This document shows positions 44,337 through 56,460 of a stretch of 64,000 nucleotides of DNA, in pieces. The stretch comes from Hippasteria phrygiana. Lineage: Eukaryota > Echinodermata > Asteroidea > Valvatida > Goniasteridae. Both the position numbers and the translations under genes were made by a program. The stretch is taken from positions 372,001 to 436,000 of the forward strand of contig JAZGUH010000934.1 of the NCBI GenBank assembly GCA_037893225.1, written 5' to 3'. Numbering within the stretch: position 1 is the stretch's first letter; every line of letters begins with the position of its first letter. Below the pieces are notes generated by a model. That model was not told where the DNA came from and did no database searches. It saw nothing but the letters and a program-made list of their open reading frames with translations.

Positions 44337-45571
44337 TTGAGATGAGTCAAATTAATGGGAACATTTGTTAATTAAATCATCTCAAATTGTAAAGAGGGCC
44401 TCTTCCGCAATTTTATAGAGTTTTATTAAAATACATTTTAAGGTAATATTGAAATGATCGACCTTGGAACTGTGAGCTAATAATGTTAATTTAACCGTGT
44501 ATACACGCACAAAGTTGATGAAATGCAGTACCGTGCGTATTGTGCGCCTATGAAATAGGTGATTTCATTTTCATCAAAAAGGAATATAAAAGATGACTTG
44601 ATAAGGTCGGATTTTAAGGTTTATAGACCGCCAGATTTTTAACGGCATTGTTAACTAAGTCACGCATTTCACAAGTCGACCGTACAGGTTAATAACGGTT
44701 TCCATGGGTATTATATAAAAGGGTTTTCGTGTCTTTCCAGACTGGACATTACAAACTGATATTTTAACCTTGACGGATATCATGACGGAGACGAAACGAC
44801 CGCCCAAAATTACAACGCATAACCCAGTTCCCGACTTCTCGCTTCAGCTTTTTTGCTCAGTGTTGGTCGTCTTGTCTGTTACAGACATTAATAAGTGTGC
44901 ACATGCAACGCGCGTGAGTTAAAACAATAAACAAAAAACCCGAACCCACCCCCCAACCCCCCCCACCCCCTCCCCTCCGATTTGGTGATGATTTTCAGCG
45001 TATAGACCTGTGTGATTTTTAAATCCTAAAAACAATGTCCGTGTTCAAATGTCAGTAAGGTTATCTACTAAAGTAGTTATCAATCTGGCTTTAACCATCC
45101 GTGCTCTTTAAAAATGACACAAACGCACACATTTTTTAAACAAAATACTGACCCTGCAATCTATGGTCTTTTTAAAGAGTGTTTGAAAACGCATTTGTTA
45201 AAAAAAACTGATATTATAACTACGGAAACAAACGGTAACCAATCATCACATTTTTTTTAAATATCAAGTAAAAACTACGAATTCGATCATTATAATGGTG
45301 AATACAATTGACAGCTTTCACTAGTCGTTATTCATTACAATACCGCATGTATAATTGCAACTGACGTGGGAAGTGTTTTGGGACCGTTCCCACGGTGAAC
45401 TGTCGTTTTCTTGAACTTGGATGAAGTGAAGTGCGTATATAGGTATGACCTATAGGCCTAGCAGTCATTGAACTTAGCGGGGCAGATCGATTAAGATTCA
45501 CGCTTAAGTATTGCCAAATTAAACTATGGCTCGTGTTTGAATCTTAAAAAAAAAATTCCATTAAACAAACC
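44337..45571. other. Intergenic, no gene recognised
   Basis: Contains the diverged third unit of the 202-bp repeat and a short C-rich stretch at 44948-44978. Nothing else supportable. Confidence 0.45.
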
Positions 45572-45656
45572 ACAATATAGCTCAATTTGTAGATCGCCGG
45601 TATGGTATTCCGGAGGTAGCAGGTTCGAATCCCGCTCCTGCCAGTTTTCTTTGTTT
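45572..45656 (+). repeat. SINE head fragment
   Basis: TATAGCTCAATTTGTAGATC, GGTATTCCGGAGGTAGCAGG, TTCGAATCCCGCTCCTGCCA, then GTTTTCTTTGTT: the tRNA-like head and start of the tail of the SINE at 40445-40593, truncated after the first tail bases. Confidence 0.8.
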
Positions 45657-46726
45657 TACAAAAAAACAACATATTGCTCACATTGCACTTACAATGATTA
45701 AAGCGGCACTGTGCGAACCATTTTTATAGAAACCGGAATTTCCCCCGCGGAGTGCTGTTACGTTACACCAAAATCTTGAATAAATCTTACGCTGTACGTT
45801 TGGCCTGTTTTCAGTTCAATGGTAAAATGGTATTGTTTGTGCTATTTTATTTTGGAACAATTTTTTGTAAGATCGTCAAATATTAATACGTCCCCCCCCC
45901 CTGAAATACAGCTATGGATTTTTGGAAGAAAAAACAGGTCGCTCTGACATTTGGCTGTGCGGCCAGTAATTTGAGTCTTTTTTCGCATATTACACAGGAA
46001 TTGATCGGCGGAATGTGTTTGCTCAAAAACCCCGTGTCTGTTGACGCAATACGACACTAGACGAAAGGCCCCTGCTGCAGGGATGCAGTTTAAACCAAGG
46101 CATTTGATATCTTTTGATACTTTCCTGACACTTCCTATAAAGAGGAAAGAAAACCAAGTTGCATTTTTCCGCTTTATTTGCTTTTCTGAGAGCTTGTATA
46201 TTCTTCTGACCGAATAGAAATTGGTAAAGAACGATTAAAATTTATTTCATTGAAAAAAAAAAAGACTAAAATTGCCCCTTGGAGTGAGCGTTTGGTCTCA
46301 ATTCCTGCAAAGGTCATTAAGGATGCAAATGTGTGCATATGACCTTATGACGCGTGTGCGCTTACTTGGCCTCAGTGGACCAGCAGCGCGGCCACCACGT
46401 CTGCAGCGTGTTGGCGCTATCATCCGCGTGTGTGTTATGACATTTTCGTCGTCAGCTGGTCGTACTTTCTTTGCAATTTTTGCCGAATTTACGGCCTTCC
46501 AAGCTTACTTTTGGAGTTATTCAGAGCTCGAATGTATTACAGTTAATAACTATTATGCAGCTGAAAATCTTCAGAATCTACGCTATACTCCTCCCACGAG
46601 CCATCAGATTCTGCCATTATTCCAGAGCGAACATTTTGTCCACGGCGACCAGGTGTCATAAAAGTACGTGTACGTCTGTACGTATCGCGACGTCACTGTA
46701 TGTTTTCATTTCATTGAAAATGAATT
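45657..46726. other. Intergenic, no gene recognised
   Basis: An open frame at 46272-46661 has no motif and no supporting splice sites. Nothing else stands out. Confidence 0.45.
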
Positions 46727-46832
46727 AAACTGTTGCAAACTGCTGACTGACTGAATGGACCTGAAAAATACAAATCAAAAAATTTGCTGGCCTGACGTTT
46801 CGAACTTAAGCAAGTTCTTTCTCAAAACTTTT
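46727..46832 (-). repeat. Dispersed repeat with hammerhead-like motif, copy 2
   Basis: Matches 20222-20352. The minus strand has TTTTGAGAAA, the perfect hairpin GAACTT-GCTT-AAGTTC, and GAAACGTCAGGCC. The GAAAC half fits the hammerhead core, while TUGAGAA differs from CUGANGA at two places. Confidence 0.6.
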
Positions 46833-49020
46833 TAAATCAAAACTTTTAAATCGGCTGCAGTACCGGTATCCCTTTATTCCCAAGAATGGTGCAATGTTCC
46901 TGACTTTAGAAACCCCCGGATCTTGATCCACAGGCCACTGCTTTATCTTATTAAATTGTACTTGTAAGAGAATGTGTCAACATTTATACAAAAGTTAGCG
47001 CGGTTTATGACGTTGGAAGAAAAATATTAGTTTCCGAGGCATCCAATTTTTTGTATATTATTAATGCCAGACAATGGTTTCTTCTGTAAAACAAATCTAG
47101 ATTTTATACTCACTGTCTGAAACATTGTCCAATTGCGTATAAAGGAGATAAAACGTGTTGAACGCTCCTAAATGCTTGAATAGAATTTTTCCCCAACTTA
47201 AACGCTGACATTGTTGAGAATTTATGGGGATATTTTTGCAGGTGAATAAAAATTGGAAATATCAATCTCAAGCATCGCAAGCATCGCAAGCAGCTGAACA
47301 AATAAAAAAGTATTGAAGTGTATACATTATTTTTAGTGCTATTAATATTCTCCCCTGAGGCTGATTGGCATATAGCTTTAATCATGGACCAATGTTTTCC
47401 AAATTCGACTGTGTTTTGACGTTAAAAATGATAACATCTCGCAAGCATATCAAAGCCTTTGGGTGGGGTTATAGAAACTGTCTAGCAAAAACATATTTGG
47501 ACAAGTTTGCGGGGGCTTCGATAATTCCTTTGTAGTATTTATGTTTGAACACTACAAAAGGACAGGAGACTTTACAAAGGACAGGAGACTTTTTAACGAT
47601 TTTTATGCTTTTTGCTCACACACGCAGTGTTATATTGACACCATGCGGTATTATATTGGACGAATGTTCCAATATTTGTATAGACACCGGAGCCCCAAGA
47701 AAGTTTGAATATTTCTCTGTCTTAAATATGTCAAAATTGGTGATCATAAGAAAGGTTATCTTCATGTTAATGAAATTAAAACCGTGACGCACAAAACAGA
47801 TTTTATAATGGGTGCGGTAAATCCCGTAAAAAAAAAGGCGTGTCACAAACCCTTCGAATCAGCAACGGAGGCATGTGTAGGGTGGGACGGGACTCGGGAC
47901 TGACTCTAGGGTCGAAACATGTTGAATTTTAGAACAAGGGGACAAGATACACAAATGCAAATGACGCAGTACCAGGGCGAGCGAGCGGCTAGTGGTATAG
48001 CGTACAGCTCGTATCGCGATATCGACGAGGTTCCTCTGAGGGGTAGGCCTACTGAGTTTGGCTTGGCATTTGGCAAGTCCTTTTTTACCTTTGACACTGA
48101 TGACGTAACTCGTACTGACATTGTGCATCATGTTCTATTTTCAACCGTTGCAGCTACCTGACCTATGATTTATCAAGAATCGTCTTGGAATTGTCATGGT
48201 GAGCGAACCAGACTACAGCCATGATTTGTGTGTCCGCTGGCAGTATTTGCATACTAATTCCCCATATAGATGCGCTCACGGACCCTTTTTGATCCACGTC
48301 TTATGTCCTGGGAGAAATGTTTAAAAAGCTAATCTTGTTGGCAAGATAAACATGTTTTCGGCCTCAACACGTGAGAAAAATACTTGTGAGCATATAAATT
48401 TCGTTCCGCGTGTGCTTTATACTTTTTCTTACAACTAAATTGTATGAGAACCTATGGCGAACAGCATTCTGTTATAGGATAACGTTCAGTTTATCAAAGA
48501 CCTTCAAACAAACTTTGCAAAATAGGATTAAAATATCATGATATAGTGTATTTTACAGAATCTATCTACGTAAAAAAGACCCGAAATATGACCCCTAATA
48601 TCTGTAATTTACAGTGCATTATCATGGGTATAGATTTATGGCTTGTCTGACGTCATCGTGACGTCGTTTATTCATAATGTTCGTCCCTCGCCGTGAATAT
48701 TATTTTGGTAAAAACATCTTCTTAATCTGTAAGATTACAATTACAATCGGCCGCGTCGTTGCTTAGGGCTCTCAAGCATTGGATGTTAAATAACGTCAAA
48801 ATTTCTTATTCTCCCGGAGCGCTCAGACAATGCGTGGGATATCCATGGTTCAGTTTGTAATGTTAGTGCCATAGATCCCACCCCTCCCCGCCCCCCCTCC
48901 CCCCTCCCCCCATCCTCCCCGGCCTGCACAGACCTTTCAAATTTTTGTTGTCCACAGTACACCACTACGGAGCCCCTAAAGGGACATACGATGAAAATAA
49001 ATCACGCATGAAGAAATAAT
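46833..49020. other. Intergenic, no gene recognised
   Basis: A 20-bp tandem pair (AAAGGACAGGAGACTTT) is at about 47556-47594. The frame at 47919-48161 is open for 80 codons without recognised motifs. No exon could be supported. Confidence 0.45.
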
Positions 49021-49029
49021 TTCAGTTCT

Positions 49030-49173
49030 TTATTTCGTGCGCTCGAAATCATTTCTTGCTCACGAAATGATTTCGTGCACTCGAAATAATTTATTTCGTG
49101 CGCTCGAAATCATTTCACGCTCACGAAATGATGTATTTCGAGGGTACGAAATGATTTCGAGCTCACGAAATGA
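49030..49173. repeat. Short-unit repeat of TTTCGTGCGCTCGAAAT(C)A
   Basis: About eight alternations of TTTCGTGC(G/A)CTCGAAAT and GCTCACGAAATGAT over about 140 bases. Because TTTCG and CGAAA alternate, each unit is itself nearly palindromic, so the array could fold into many small hairpins. Confidence 0.8.
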
Positions 49174-49387
49174 TTTTGAATGTAAAGCTAAAGCACGACA
49201 TCTTTCAGTTTGTAGTGTTTAGTATAGGTGATGGTAGCATCTATACACTTTACCATAGTAATGTCTAATAATTTCCTTCCGTTGGTTCCCACTAAAGTCA
49301 GTTCAGTAAATGTGTTTATGCAAATCGCCTATCACAAGGCCAAAGGCCACTCGAGGTGTGGGCTACAGAGGAAAGTGTGGAAGAACC

Positions 49388-49468
49388 AGCCCCTCACACT
49401 GAAACAAAACAAGATAATCTGATAAAAAAAACAGCCCCTGACACTGAAACAAGACAAGATAATCTGAT
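49388..49468 (+). repeat. 43-bp tandem duplication
   Basis: CAGCCCCT(C/G)ACACTGAAAC followed by AA(A/G)ACAAGATAATCTGAT occurs twice, separated by a short A run. Confidence 0.8.
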
Positions 49469-49489
49469 CTCCTCACAGTATGAATAGGG

Positions 49490-49660
49490 TCGGGATGGGT
49501 AAACCAGTCCACAGCAAGCCATTAATAATGCCTCTACCCATATTAAGCGTAGAATTGCTATAGCCCAGGACTGGGATAGAGCCCACAACTTGCAGAATTA
49601 CCCGCAGACCACGAATCCAATGCTCCAAACCACTAGGCCGTGCCGACACTTCCATAATGG
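49490..49660 (-). mobile_element. Second tRNA-like SINE family (probable)
   Basis: The minus strand starts GTGTCGGCACGGCCTAGTGG, with box A-like CCTAGTGGTTTGGAGCATTG and a diverged box B (GGGCTCTATCCCAGTCC), then an unrelated tail to about 49490. Target duplications were not found. A diverged tRNA-derived SINE is the best explanation; a true tRNA is ruled out by the missing conserved bases. Confidence 0.5.
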
Positions 49661-52600
49661 CAACCTAGCTACCAGTACAACCTTTTCTGTTTAAAAAAAC
49701 CAAAAAAACGGTGCCCGTAAAAATGGAAGTAGGCCCCATCTACAGACTACAGTTTATCAGTACATTTAAATACAGTTCGACCGTAAAGAAATACTGTTCG
49801 ACCGTAACAAATACGGTAGACGGGCGGCACCTAATTGCTGCACGCCTTTCGACCGTTAATTTTACGAGAATTATTTACTGTGTTATAAATAATATACTTT
49901 TAAGCTAAACAAACACATAGTCAAATTGATTTTCAAGGTAGAAATTGCCAAAGAATGGCCACATTTAAAAAATTGTTAAAGCCAACAGTGATATTGGTAT
50001 TACCTGCATTTTTTTATTCGAAATAAAGGTAACATGAATTAGTCGATACAGAAGCTACGGTTAATGAACTTGACAGGGTCAATCAATTTTCCCCGCCCAA
50101 TTGCGTGTTTAACTAAGCAAGGTGAAGCTTTTGTGAGTCGGCCCTGATGCCTGCTCTCAAACGGCCAAATCGCCTACGACTACACGAGCAATGCATCATT
50201 ATGAACGTGTTGATTAAAACATGTTCACTTTTTTTTATAAAAAAATTATTATAGATGTGGATATACTTTTTTTAAAAAGTAATCAAATTCATAACGACCG
50301 CAATGTGGACAACTTAAATTGTTACCGGTACATCCCCGCAATGTACAGGAATATGCAGAAATAAGAAGCACAAGATAACTATAAATAATTTATTATCAAT
50401 ATTATTACAGCTACCATGGCTAACACGTTCAAGGTATGAGTTTCATTTCCATAGAGCGCCATTATAGCCAGGTCATTTCTGAGAGGCATAATGAATTAGT
50501 TACGAAATACAGAATTGTCCATGTTTTGACCTAGGGGCGCTAAGTGATAAACCCTGTGTACATACATGATGTCTTCTCAAGAGGTCGACATCTTGATACA
50601 AGGATGTAGATTCCACTTTTGGACCCGGGGAATGGGCCATAGGATCGCCCCCTCCCCCAGATTGTTGTAAAAAAAACAAAGTGGAGGTTTTTGGCATGTA
50701 CGCAACATTGTGAACACATGCATAAATGCGTATACCACGTTGCATTTACCTTAAGTGGAACTTTCAGTGATACGTCCTGAGTTATATTGACTTACGGATT
50801 TTGTTTATTTTTTGCAATTTCTGATCGAAACTCGTCGCCGATCGGGGGATTCGTTCGAACCCCCCGCCCCCTCCCCCCCCCCCCCCCACCCCGACCCTAT
50901 ACGGGCCTGCAGATCCATTCCTCATATCGTCACTGTGGTTTGAGTAAAGGGTGGCTGGACATACAGTTTGGGGGAATTTTCTAAACGGAGATATAAAGAA
51001 ATGATACATGATTGGTCTGAGAACTTGAGAATATAAGTGATGCTGTTTTGAAATTGGGCAGACAAACTGACAATAACCGAACGACACATTTTTTAGACAG
51101 ACTGGCACACAAACAGCATTGCATACGGACAAACAACCGGACGCATTTTTCCTTCTCCAAATAGACAGATACTGTTCAACATGTAGACTGCTTATTCGCA
51201 CTGTATGTTTGCCAATCCCACGTGTCAGTTGTCACTAGTGATATTTTTCTGTAGCTATGATCCAGTCAGACTTTACATAACTATATGATCAATAGCATGC
51301 ATTTTCTGTAAGCAGTAGAATTACTTGTAGGCCTGTATAAATCACCATCGTTTCGTAAAAAATAAACATGTCTCTATAAGCTTTGTCGCTTATGGTTGTT
51401 AATCATGCATGCAGCACATGTAATTAAGTGTACTTTTGAATTAAATGTTTCACTGGATGAAACAAAGGTATTAATAAAATAATTGTTCTGATTACGAATG
51501 GCAACCAGCATCAGAACATAAGTTATCTTGATTCTTTGTTTATCAAAAAGTTAGCTGTATATTTATGTCTCCTGGCCAATCAGAAGATTTCTGCATGCAG
51601 TGAAGTCGCTTTGTATAGACATGTAATATCAATAATCAATTCATTATTATGATGATGGACTGTATCATGTGGCCTATAACGGTCTACCATTTGAAATATG
51701 AAACTGCGTGTTATCCGTGCACAGTAAAATGCCTTTGAGTGTGAATTTCTGTACTGTCATGTAAAGTCTTAACATTTTCTTTGAGGAAGACATTTTGGTT
51801 ATCGTTTCTCTTTGAAACCAGATGTCTCATCATTTTCGTTTCTTATTTAGATACAACAAAAACATAAGCCTATGTTTATTACGTGTCATTATTTCGTATA
51901 GGCCCATACGGGCTGTCCCATGTCGTATTTCTTATCGTGATCCACTTCAGAATATTATTTGGTCACCGTGTATAAATAGTGTGAGTTACTATGACACATT
52001 AGTCCATTGTACACAAACACCACGAGAACCCTCGAACAGTACCGGTAACCAACAGTTTTAAGGGCCTGAATTTCAGAAATTCTCATAATATTTTCGGAAA
52101 TATTTTTGGGATGGTAAAAATTACAACTTCGGTAGAATTTCGTTGAATAAAAAAGGATTTGTTCCCTACCCCTTCTCCCATGGAACAAAAAGCAACAGAA
52201 GAAAACAAAAGAGAGTTTTCTGCCATTCTCCTGCACCCGCTGAATTAAAATCTTGAATGTGAGGTTGTTTCTTTCGTGCTTTCTGATGTCCATTGCTCGT
52301 GTGTCTTCAGTGGCAGACCTCGCAGAGCATGAGATCATTTACAACCTGTTGGCTTTTTATGTGGGTGTCAATGCCGTATATTCTCATGAATATTCTTAAA
52401 TGATAAACTCATGCGGTGTGTTCCCTGTGCAAAATGCATTAATTAAATTAAATTTGCTTTCAGTGTTCAGATATATGGTTTTAATCGGGGGAGGAGAAAG
52501 TAGTGGATTGCTTAGTTTCACGGGATGGTTTGAATTAGGCAAATATTTGCATGCGAAAAAACTCACAACTTTTGTGCATTTCTGATATGTGGTAGTAGCC

Positions 52601-53058
52601 TACAATTTGTTATGTAGCCGGTATAATAGTGTTCAATAAACCTGTTTTACTAGTATATACTTTAGGTTTTCCCGGCCAATTTCACCATGTTTTCGTTCAT
52701 TTAAACGCCTGGCTCATTCAATTTAGATTGAATGATCATGTCATTCGGCAATCAAAAATAATCATTCAAATTCACTATCATCCAAACATTCTATGTCTTT
52801 TAGCTGCACTCGTTCCTGTAAAAGATATATTCACATTAAAAGTATGTATTTCATTCAATTTTGTCTGGACCTGCAGTAAGGGGTTGATCGGGCATTCATT
52901 TTCATTAATGGCAAACATATTTTACCTCTTTTTAAGCATCTTCTCCTGCATGTCCACATTCCTGCATGTCCGTATTCCTATAAAAGTCTGAGTTATCTCA
53001 ACGTAAATAATATCTAACGTCTTCAATTCGCAGATGAACACCCCCCTTTCTTAACTTA
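49661..53058. other. Intergenic, no gene recognised
   Basis: Contains a C-rich run at 50873-50887 and, at 49740-49870, words ACAGTTCGACCGTAAA / TTCGACCGTAA reminiscent of a degraded inverted-repeat element. No exon or RNA gene supported. Confidence 0.45.
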
Positions 53059-53159
53059 GGCTGCATCCGAATCGCTTGTCTAGGGCTATTGTATATACTT
53101 CCATTACAACTACGCGTGACGTAGCCGTATAGCTCTAGACGCCAATTTCGGACACGGCC
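53059..53159. mobile_element. 101-bp relative of the 620-bp MITE
   Basis: GGCTGCATCCGAATCGCTTG at the left and ATTTCGGACACGGCC at the right: the ends match the AGGCCGTGTCCGAA ends of 21704-22323. The interior pairs TCTAGGGCTAT with ATAGCTCTAGA. The flanks are TTA and TAA. Confidence 0.6.
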
Positions 53160-53277
53160 TAAGTCTTCATACCGATAAGATGGCGTGCCTACGGGAGGGG
53201 AGGTGTGATCGTCTGATGGAATCGGCCCAAGAAAACAAATTTTACTGTAAAACCGCTGAACACATGACGCGTTTATA

Positions 53278-53386
53278 CACTGCAAAAACTGTGGTGTTAA
53301 TCTAACACAATGTGGTGTTTATATTGGGCGAGTGGTCCAATATAAACACAACATGGTTTTAATTTAACACCACAGTTTTTGCAGTG
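53278..53386. mobile_element. 109-bp palindromic MITE with CACTGCAAAAACTGTGG ends
   Basis: CACTGCAAAAACTGTGGTGT at the left, its reverse complement at the right, and a central palindrome TATATTGG...CCAATATA. TA lies on both sides. The CACTG terminus resembles that of the 766-bp element at 26938, and the next 180 bases keep related words (GTGTTTATAAAC), suggesting an older neighbour copy. Confidence 0.75.
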
Positions 53387-55213
53387 TAATCTAAAAACGA
53401 TGGAACATGGAAACACTTGGGTGCTTATATCAAATACAATGTGTTTATAAACATGTGTTCAATGTTTATTAATAAAATTGTCGAAATGTTTATAAACTTA
53501 ACGTGTTATAGATTTGCGTTAAATTTTGTGTTCAGAAGTTAATAAACACGTTTGTTACTGTTTAATTGAAGGAAACATAAAGGCTTACAATGGGAACCCA
53601 GTTTAACATGCTTTCTCAACGTTGGTGGCGCCACTTAACCTCTTTGGTTTTTTCTTAATACCCGTACATTAAAACCTTAACAAGGTTTTGCTTTTCTTTT
53701 CTGGTTTGCTATAGGGTACTTTAGGCGTAGACCCTTCAAAAAAAAGAAAGATGTTTGAACGTTTTCATCATGCATGGAACGCCACAACGGAAGTATGGGC
53801 TGCGAAAACGCTTACCGGTTTCAAAGGACTTAGTGGTTAATGCCTGATGGTTTAAGTAAAGATTGGATTATATTACGTTTATTGTGTTCGTTATGGACGT
53901 GACCTTTAATTAAGGACGTATCCACGTTTTTCTGTCATTTCTGATGTTTAGACCAGACTCAGTCTACACACACATACAGACTTGATAGCCAATTTTCGTG
54001 TCTCCCCGCCAAACGCTGATACGCCAGAGTTGTTAATGGGCCCATGTATTTTTTTCCTGTTAGAAAAACCCTACAAAAACATGATAGCTTGCGTTATGTT
54101 TGATCATCAAGTATATTTTTAAATACTCGGTACACTGAACCACGGTTTGTGGACGAATTACTTTGTCTCATATGACTTATGGATGTTAGAAAGTTAAAGA
54201 TAATGATACCTTGTTTATTTTTCAAAGACAGAGATAGACTTATGGTTGATTTTGTGTTTGAATAACTCATTTTCCTATGTTATCTCAAACAGACTCAGTA
54301 TTATTGTACCTGCATTAAATAACCGTATACGCAAAATTGTTCCAAATCATGAAAGATAACAGGCCTAACTTAAATGGTTGATTATCAGGCGGAAAATAGT
54401 AAAGAATCATGACGTTCTTCGGGCTTTGTTAATTTTTGCTACAAAACTGTCAATCACGCCGTTTTGTTGAAAATAATCCTTGTAGGCCTAGGCCTATATA
54501 TTCGTATAACGAAAGGTGTAAAATTCCCTCTCATTGCGTTAAAAACACGACGCGTCAGTGTTAGTCGTTTTCTCTTGAGGCACGTGTGGTGATCATCTGT
54601 CCTATCCTCTCTTAAATGGTTTTCTTCTTGTCCGCACAGTAACCGTCCCCAGGTTCTTGGCCTAACGATTCCTTTCCTTTTACGTGTTCTAGATGTCCTT
54701 CTTGAACCGTCCCCTGCGTACGGGAATTGTCTGCTTTGTAAGGCATTAGCGTATTCCTGAAGCAAACTAACCCATTTGGGTATTCGCAATGTGGATTAAG
54801 TTGTTATTTCCAATTTTAATTCTCACTCCAAGAATATAGCCCCACGACAGAGCAAAAACAAGGGCTGAAAGTGCGCGCATACCTTGATTAAGCCATGGAA
54901 TTAGAAAGTGCGGATTAAATTGTTTTGCAAATGTATCTCACTCAGAAATGTACCGGTATCCCGTGAAAAAGCAAAGGCGAGGATTTAAAGTACATACATC
55001 TTGATGAAACAGCAGATGTCATCAATGTATAATCCCAACGCCTTTGATTAAATACGGATTATGTTATTTGCCATAGTTTTACTTACATAGGCTCCCATGA
55101 CAATACACACACAATTGAAAGGAGTCTGTCTCACCGACTTCGAAGACGTTGGAGACAAGAGTCCACGCCATTCCATCATTTCAATTAAATTTCCACTAAC
55201 AAAAATATCTATT
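53387..55213. other. Intergenic, one unassigned ORF
   Basis: The minus-strand frame 54789-54454 (111 codons) has a basic stretch (RRTSRTRKRKG) and several Cys/His residues but no recognised domain and no supporting splice sites; it is noted, not called. Nothing else stands out. Confidence 0.4.
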
Positions 55214-55233
55214 GGGGGGGGGGGGGGGGGGGG
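55214..55233. repeat. Poly-G run
   Basis: 20 consecutive G bases after ATCTATT, followed by CGGCAATGGC. No CAGTGGCG-type end was found next to it. Confidence 0.85.
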
Positions 55234-55884
55234 CGGCAATGGCACTATTTTTGGCCCTCGTGGACTACTATTGTGTAGACTCTTTGCAGACACTTCCCCT
55301 CCGTGTGTCATGAGCATCAGGATCACAATATTTTATTTTCCTCTGCACGAATATATTTGTGAGCACTATCGCCGAAACCATTGCTGTCTAGATTATTCAA
55401 ATTCACCGGCTGTCTGCCACTTTTAACCAACATTCCTGTGGGTCTAATGTCTAGCCTTTTTGCTATCACTTTCTGTCACTCATCACGATATATCGGGAAT
55501 TGCGGAGAATATCCCCCGGCCACATACCCTACCCGCGCTGCCGATTCCTGTGCCCCTGATTTTCCCCTCGCCCGCCCATTTATATTTTGAAAATGGCGTA
55601 ATGTCCCTTTTCGAGCCTTCGTGGTTTTCCAAATCTCAGTTGGCTCCATCAATCATGGCTCATGCACTAATGTGAAATATAGGCCTAAGCTCGCGTATTA
55701 GTATCTAATTAAGACTGCACTGAGATTTTGGAGTTTGAAGGGAAATAATGTTCGGGGTGTCGTCAGTGTTTGAGGTAAACAGGGCCCGATAGTAGACTGT
55801 TGTAAATCATTAACCATGCATGGTTTTTGGTCATGCTTCGCTAACTATGGTGCTGCTGTAAACAGATTTAAAATTCTTTTTTTT

Positions 55885-55950
55885 TTATTTTGAAAATGCA
55901 TTCAAATTTACCTAGTCAGTTTTCCTTGTTAGATTGTTAGATTAAAAATT
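55885..55950 (+). repeat. SINE tail fragment
   Basis: TTTTGAAAATGCATTCAAAT, TTACCTAGTCAGTTTTCCTT and GATTGTT match the tail of the SINE at 40445-40593. The tRNA head is missing. Confidence 0.7.
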
Positions 55951-56076
55951 CAGTTAAAATACAATGAAATCTACACTGAAGCTAACAGCAGAAATCAAAT
56001 ATTACCATGAAGCTCAATATTAAACTATAACCTTCGCAATGGCAATGCTTAGTAATACTGGCTCGTTGGGACTTCA

Positions 56077-56460
56077 ACTTTAAAGGTTTGATAGAGCTTT
56101 GGCAGTGATAATAAAACGAAATGATTAGTTTCAATCGGAAAGTTTACTGTTTACAAAGATGATGACAAATCCCCCTAGGAAATATTTCCAATTGAAATTA
56201 TGCAATCTTCGAGAAAATTCATGACCTAAAAAAATGTTGCACATTGTTTATTTCGATTATTAACAATCGTAATATAATGGATGTGCACACCACTGTTACA
56301 CGAATGGTTTTACATCATTTTGTTATCACTCAGATGACGGATTAAGCTGGAACTTTCATAGTTTTGTTATTTCATGTATATGTTGAATCTCATAAAGTAT
56401 GAACTCTGTCTGCAACTGTGTAGTGAGCTATATACCAATGGTATATCATACCGTTACCTC
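56077..56460 (+). repeat. About 400-bp dispersed repeat, copy 2
   Basis: Corresponds in order to 23117-23515: CTTTAAAGGT, GAGCTTTGG, GATTAGTTTCAATC, GTTTACAAAGATGA, GGAAATATTTCCAATTGAAA, GAGAAAATTC, CACTGTTACACGAATGGTTT, ACTCAGATGAC and GCAACTGTGT. Not tandem, no inverted ends seen. Confidence 0.65.

Noticed and set aside
46272..46661. 129-codon plus-strand ORF
   Set aside because: No recognisable motif, no splice or promoter context, and a composition like the surrounding non-coding DNA.
49030..49173. CRISPR-like array
   Set aside because: The units are contiguous and near-palindromic with no unique spacers, and the genome is animal.
54454..54789. 111-codon minus-strand ORF with a basic stretch and several Cys/His
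   Set aside because: Some protein-like look and possible dibasic sites, but no family, signal peptide or splice evidence, so no gene was called.
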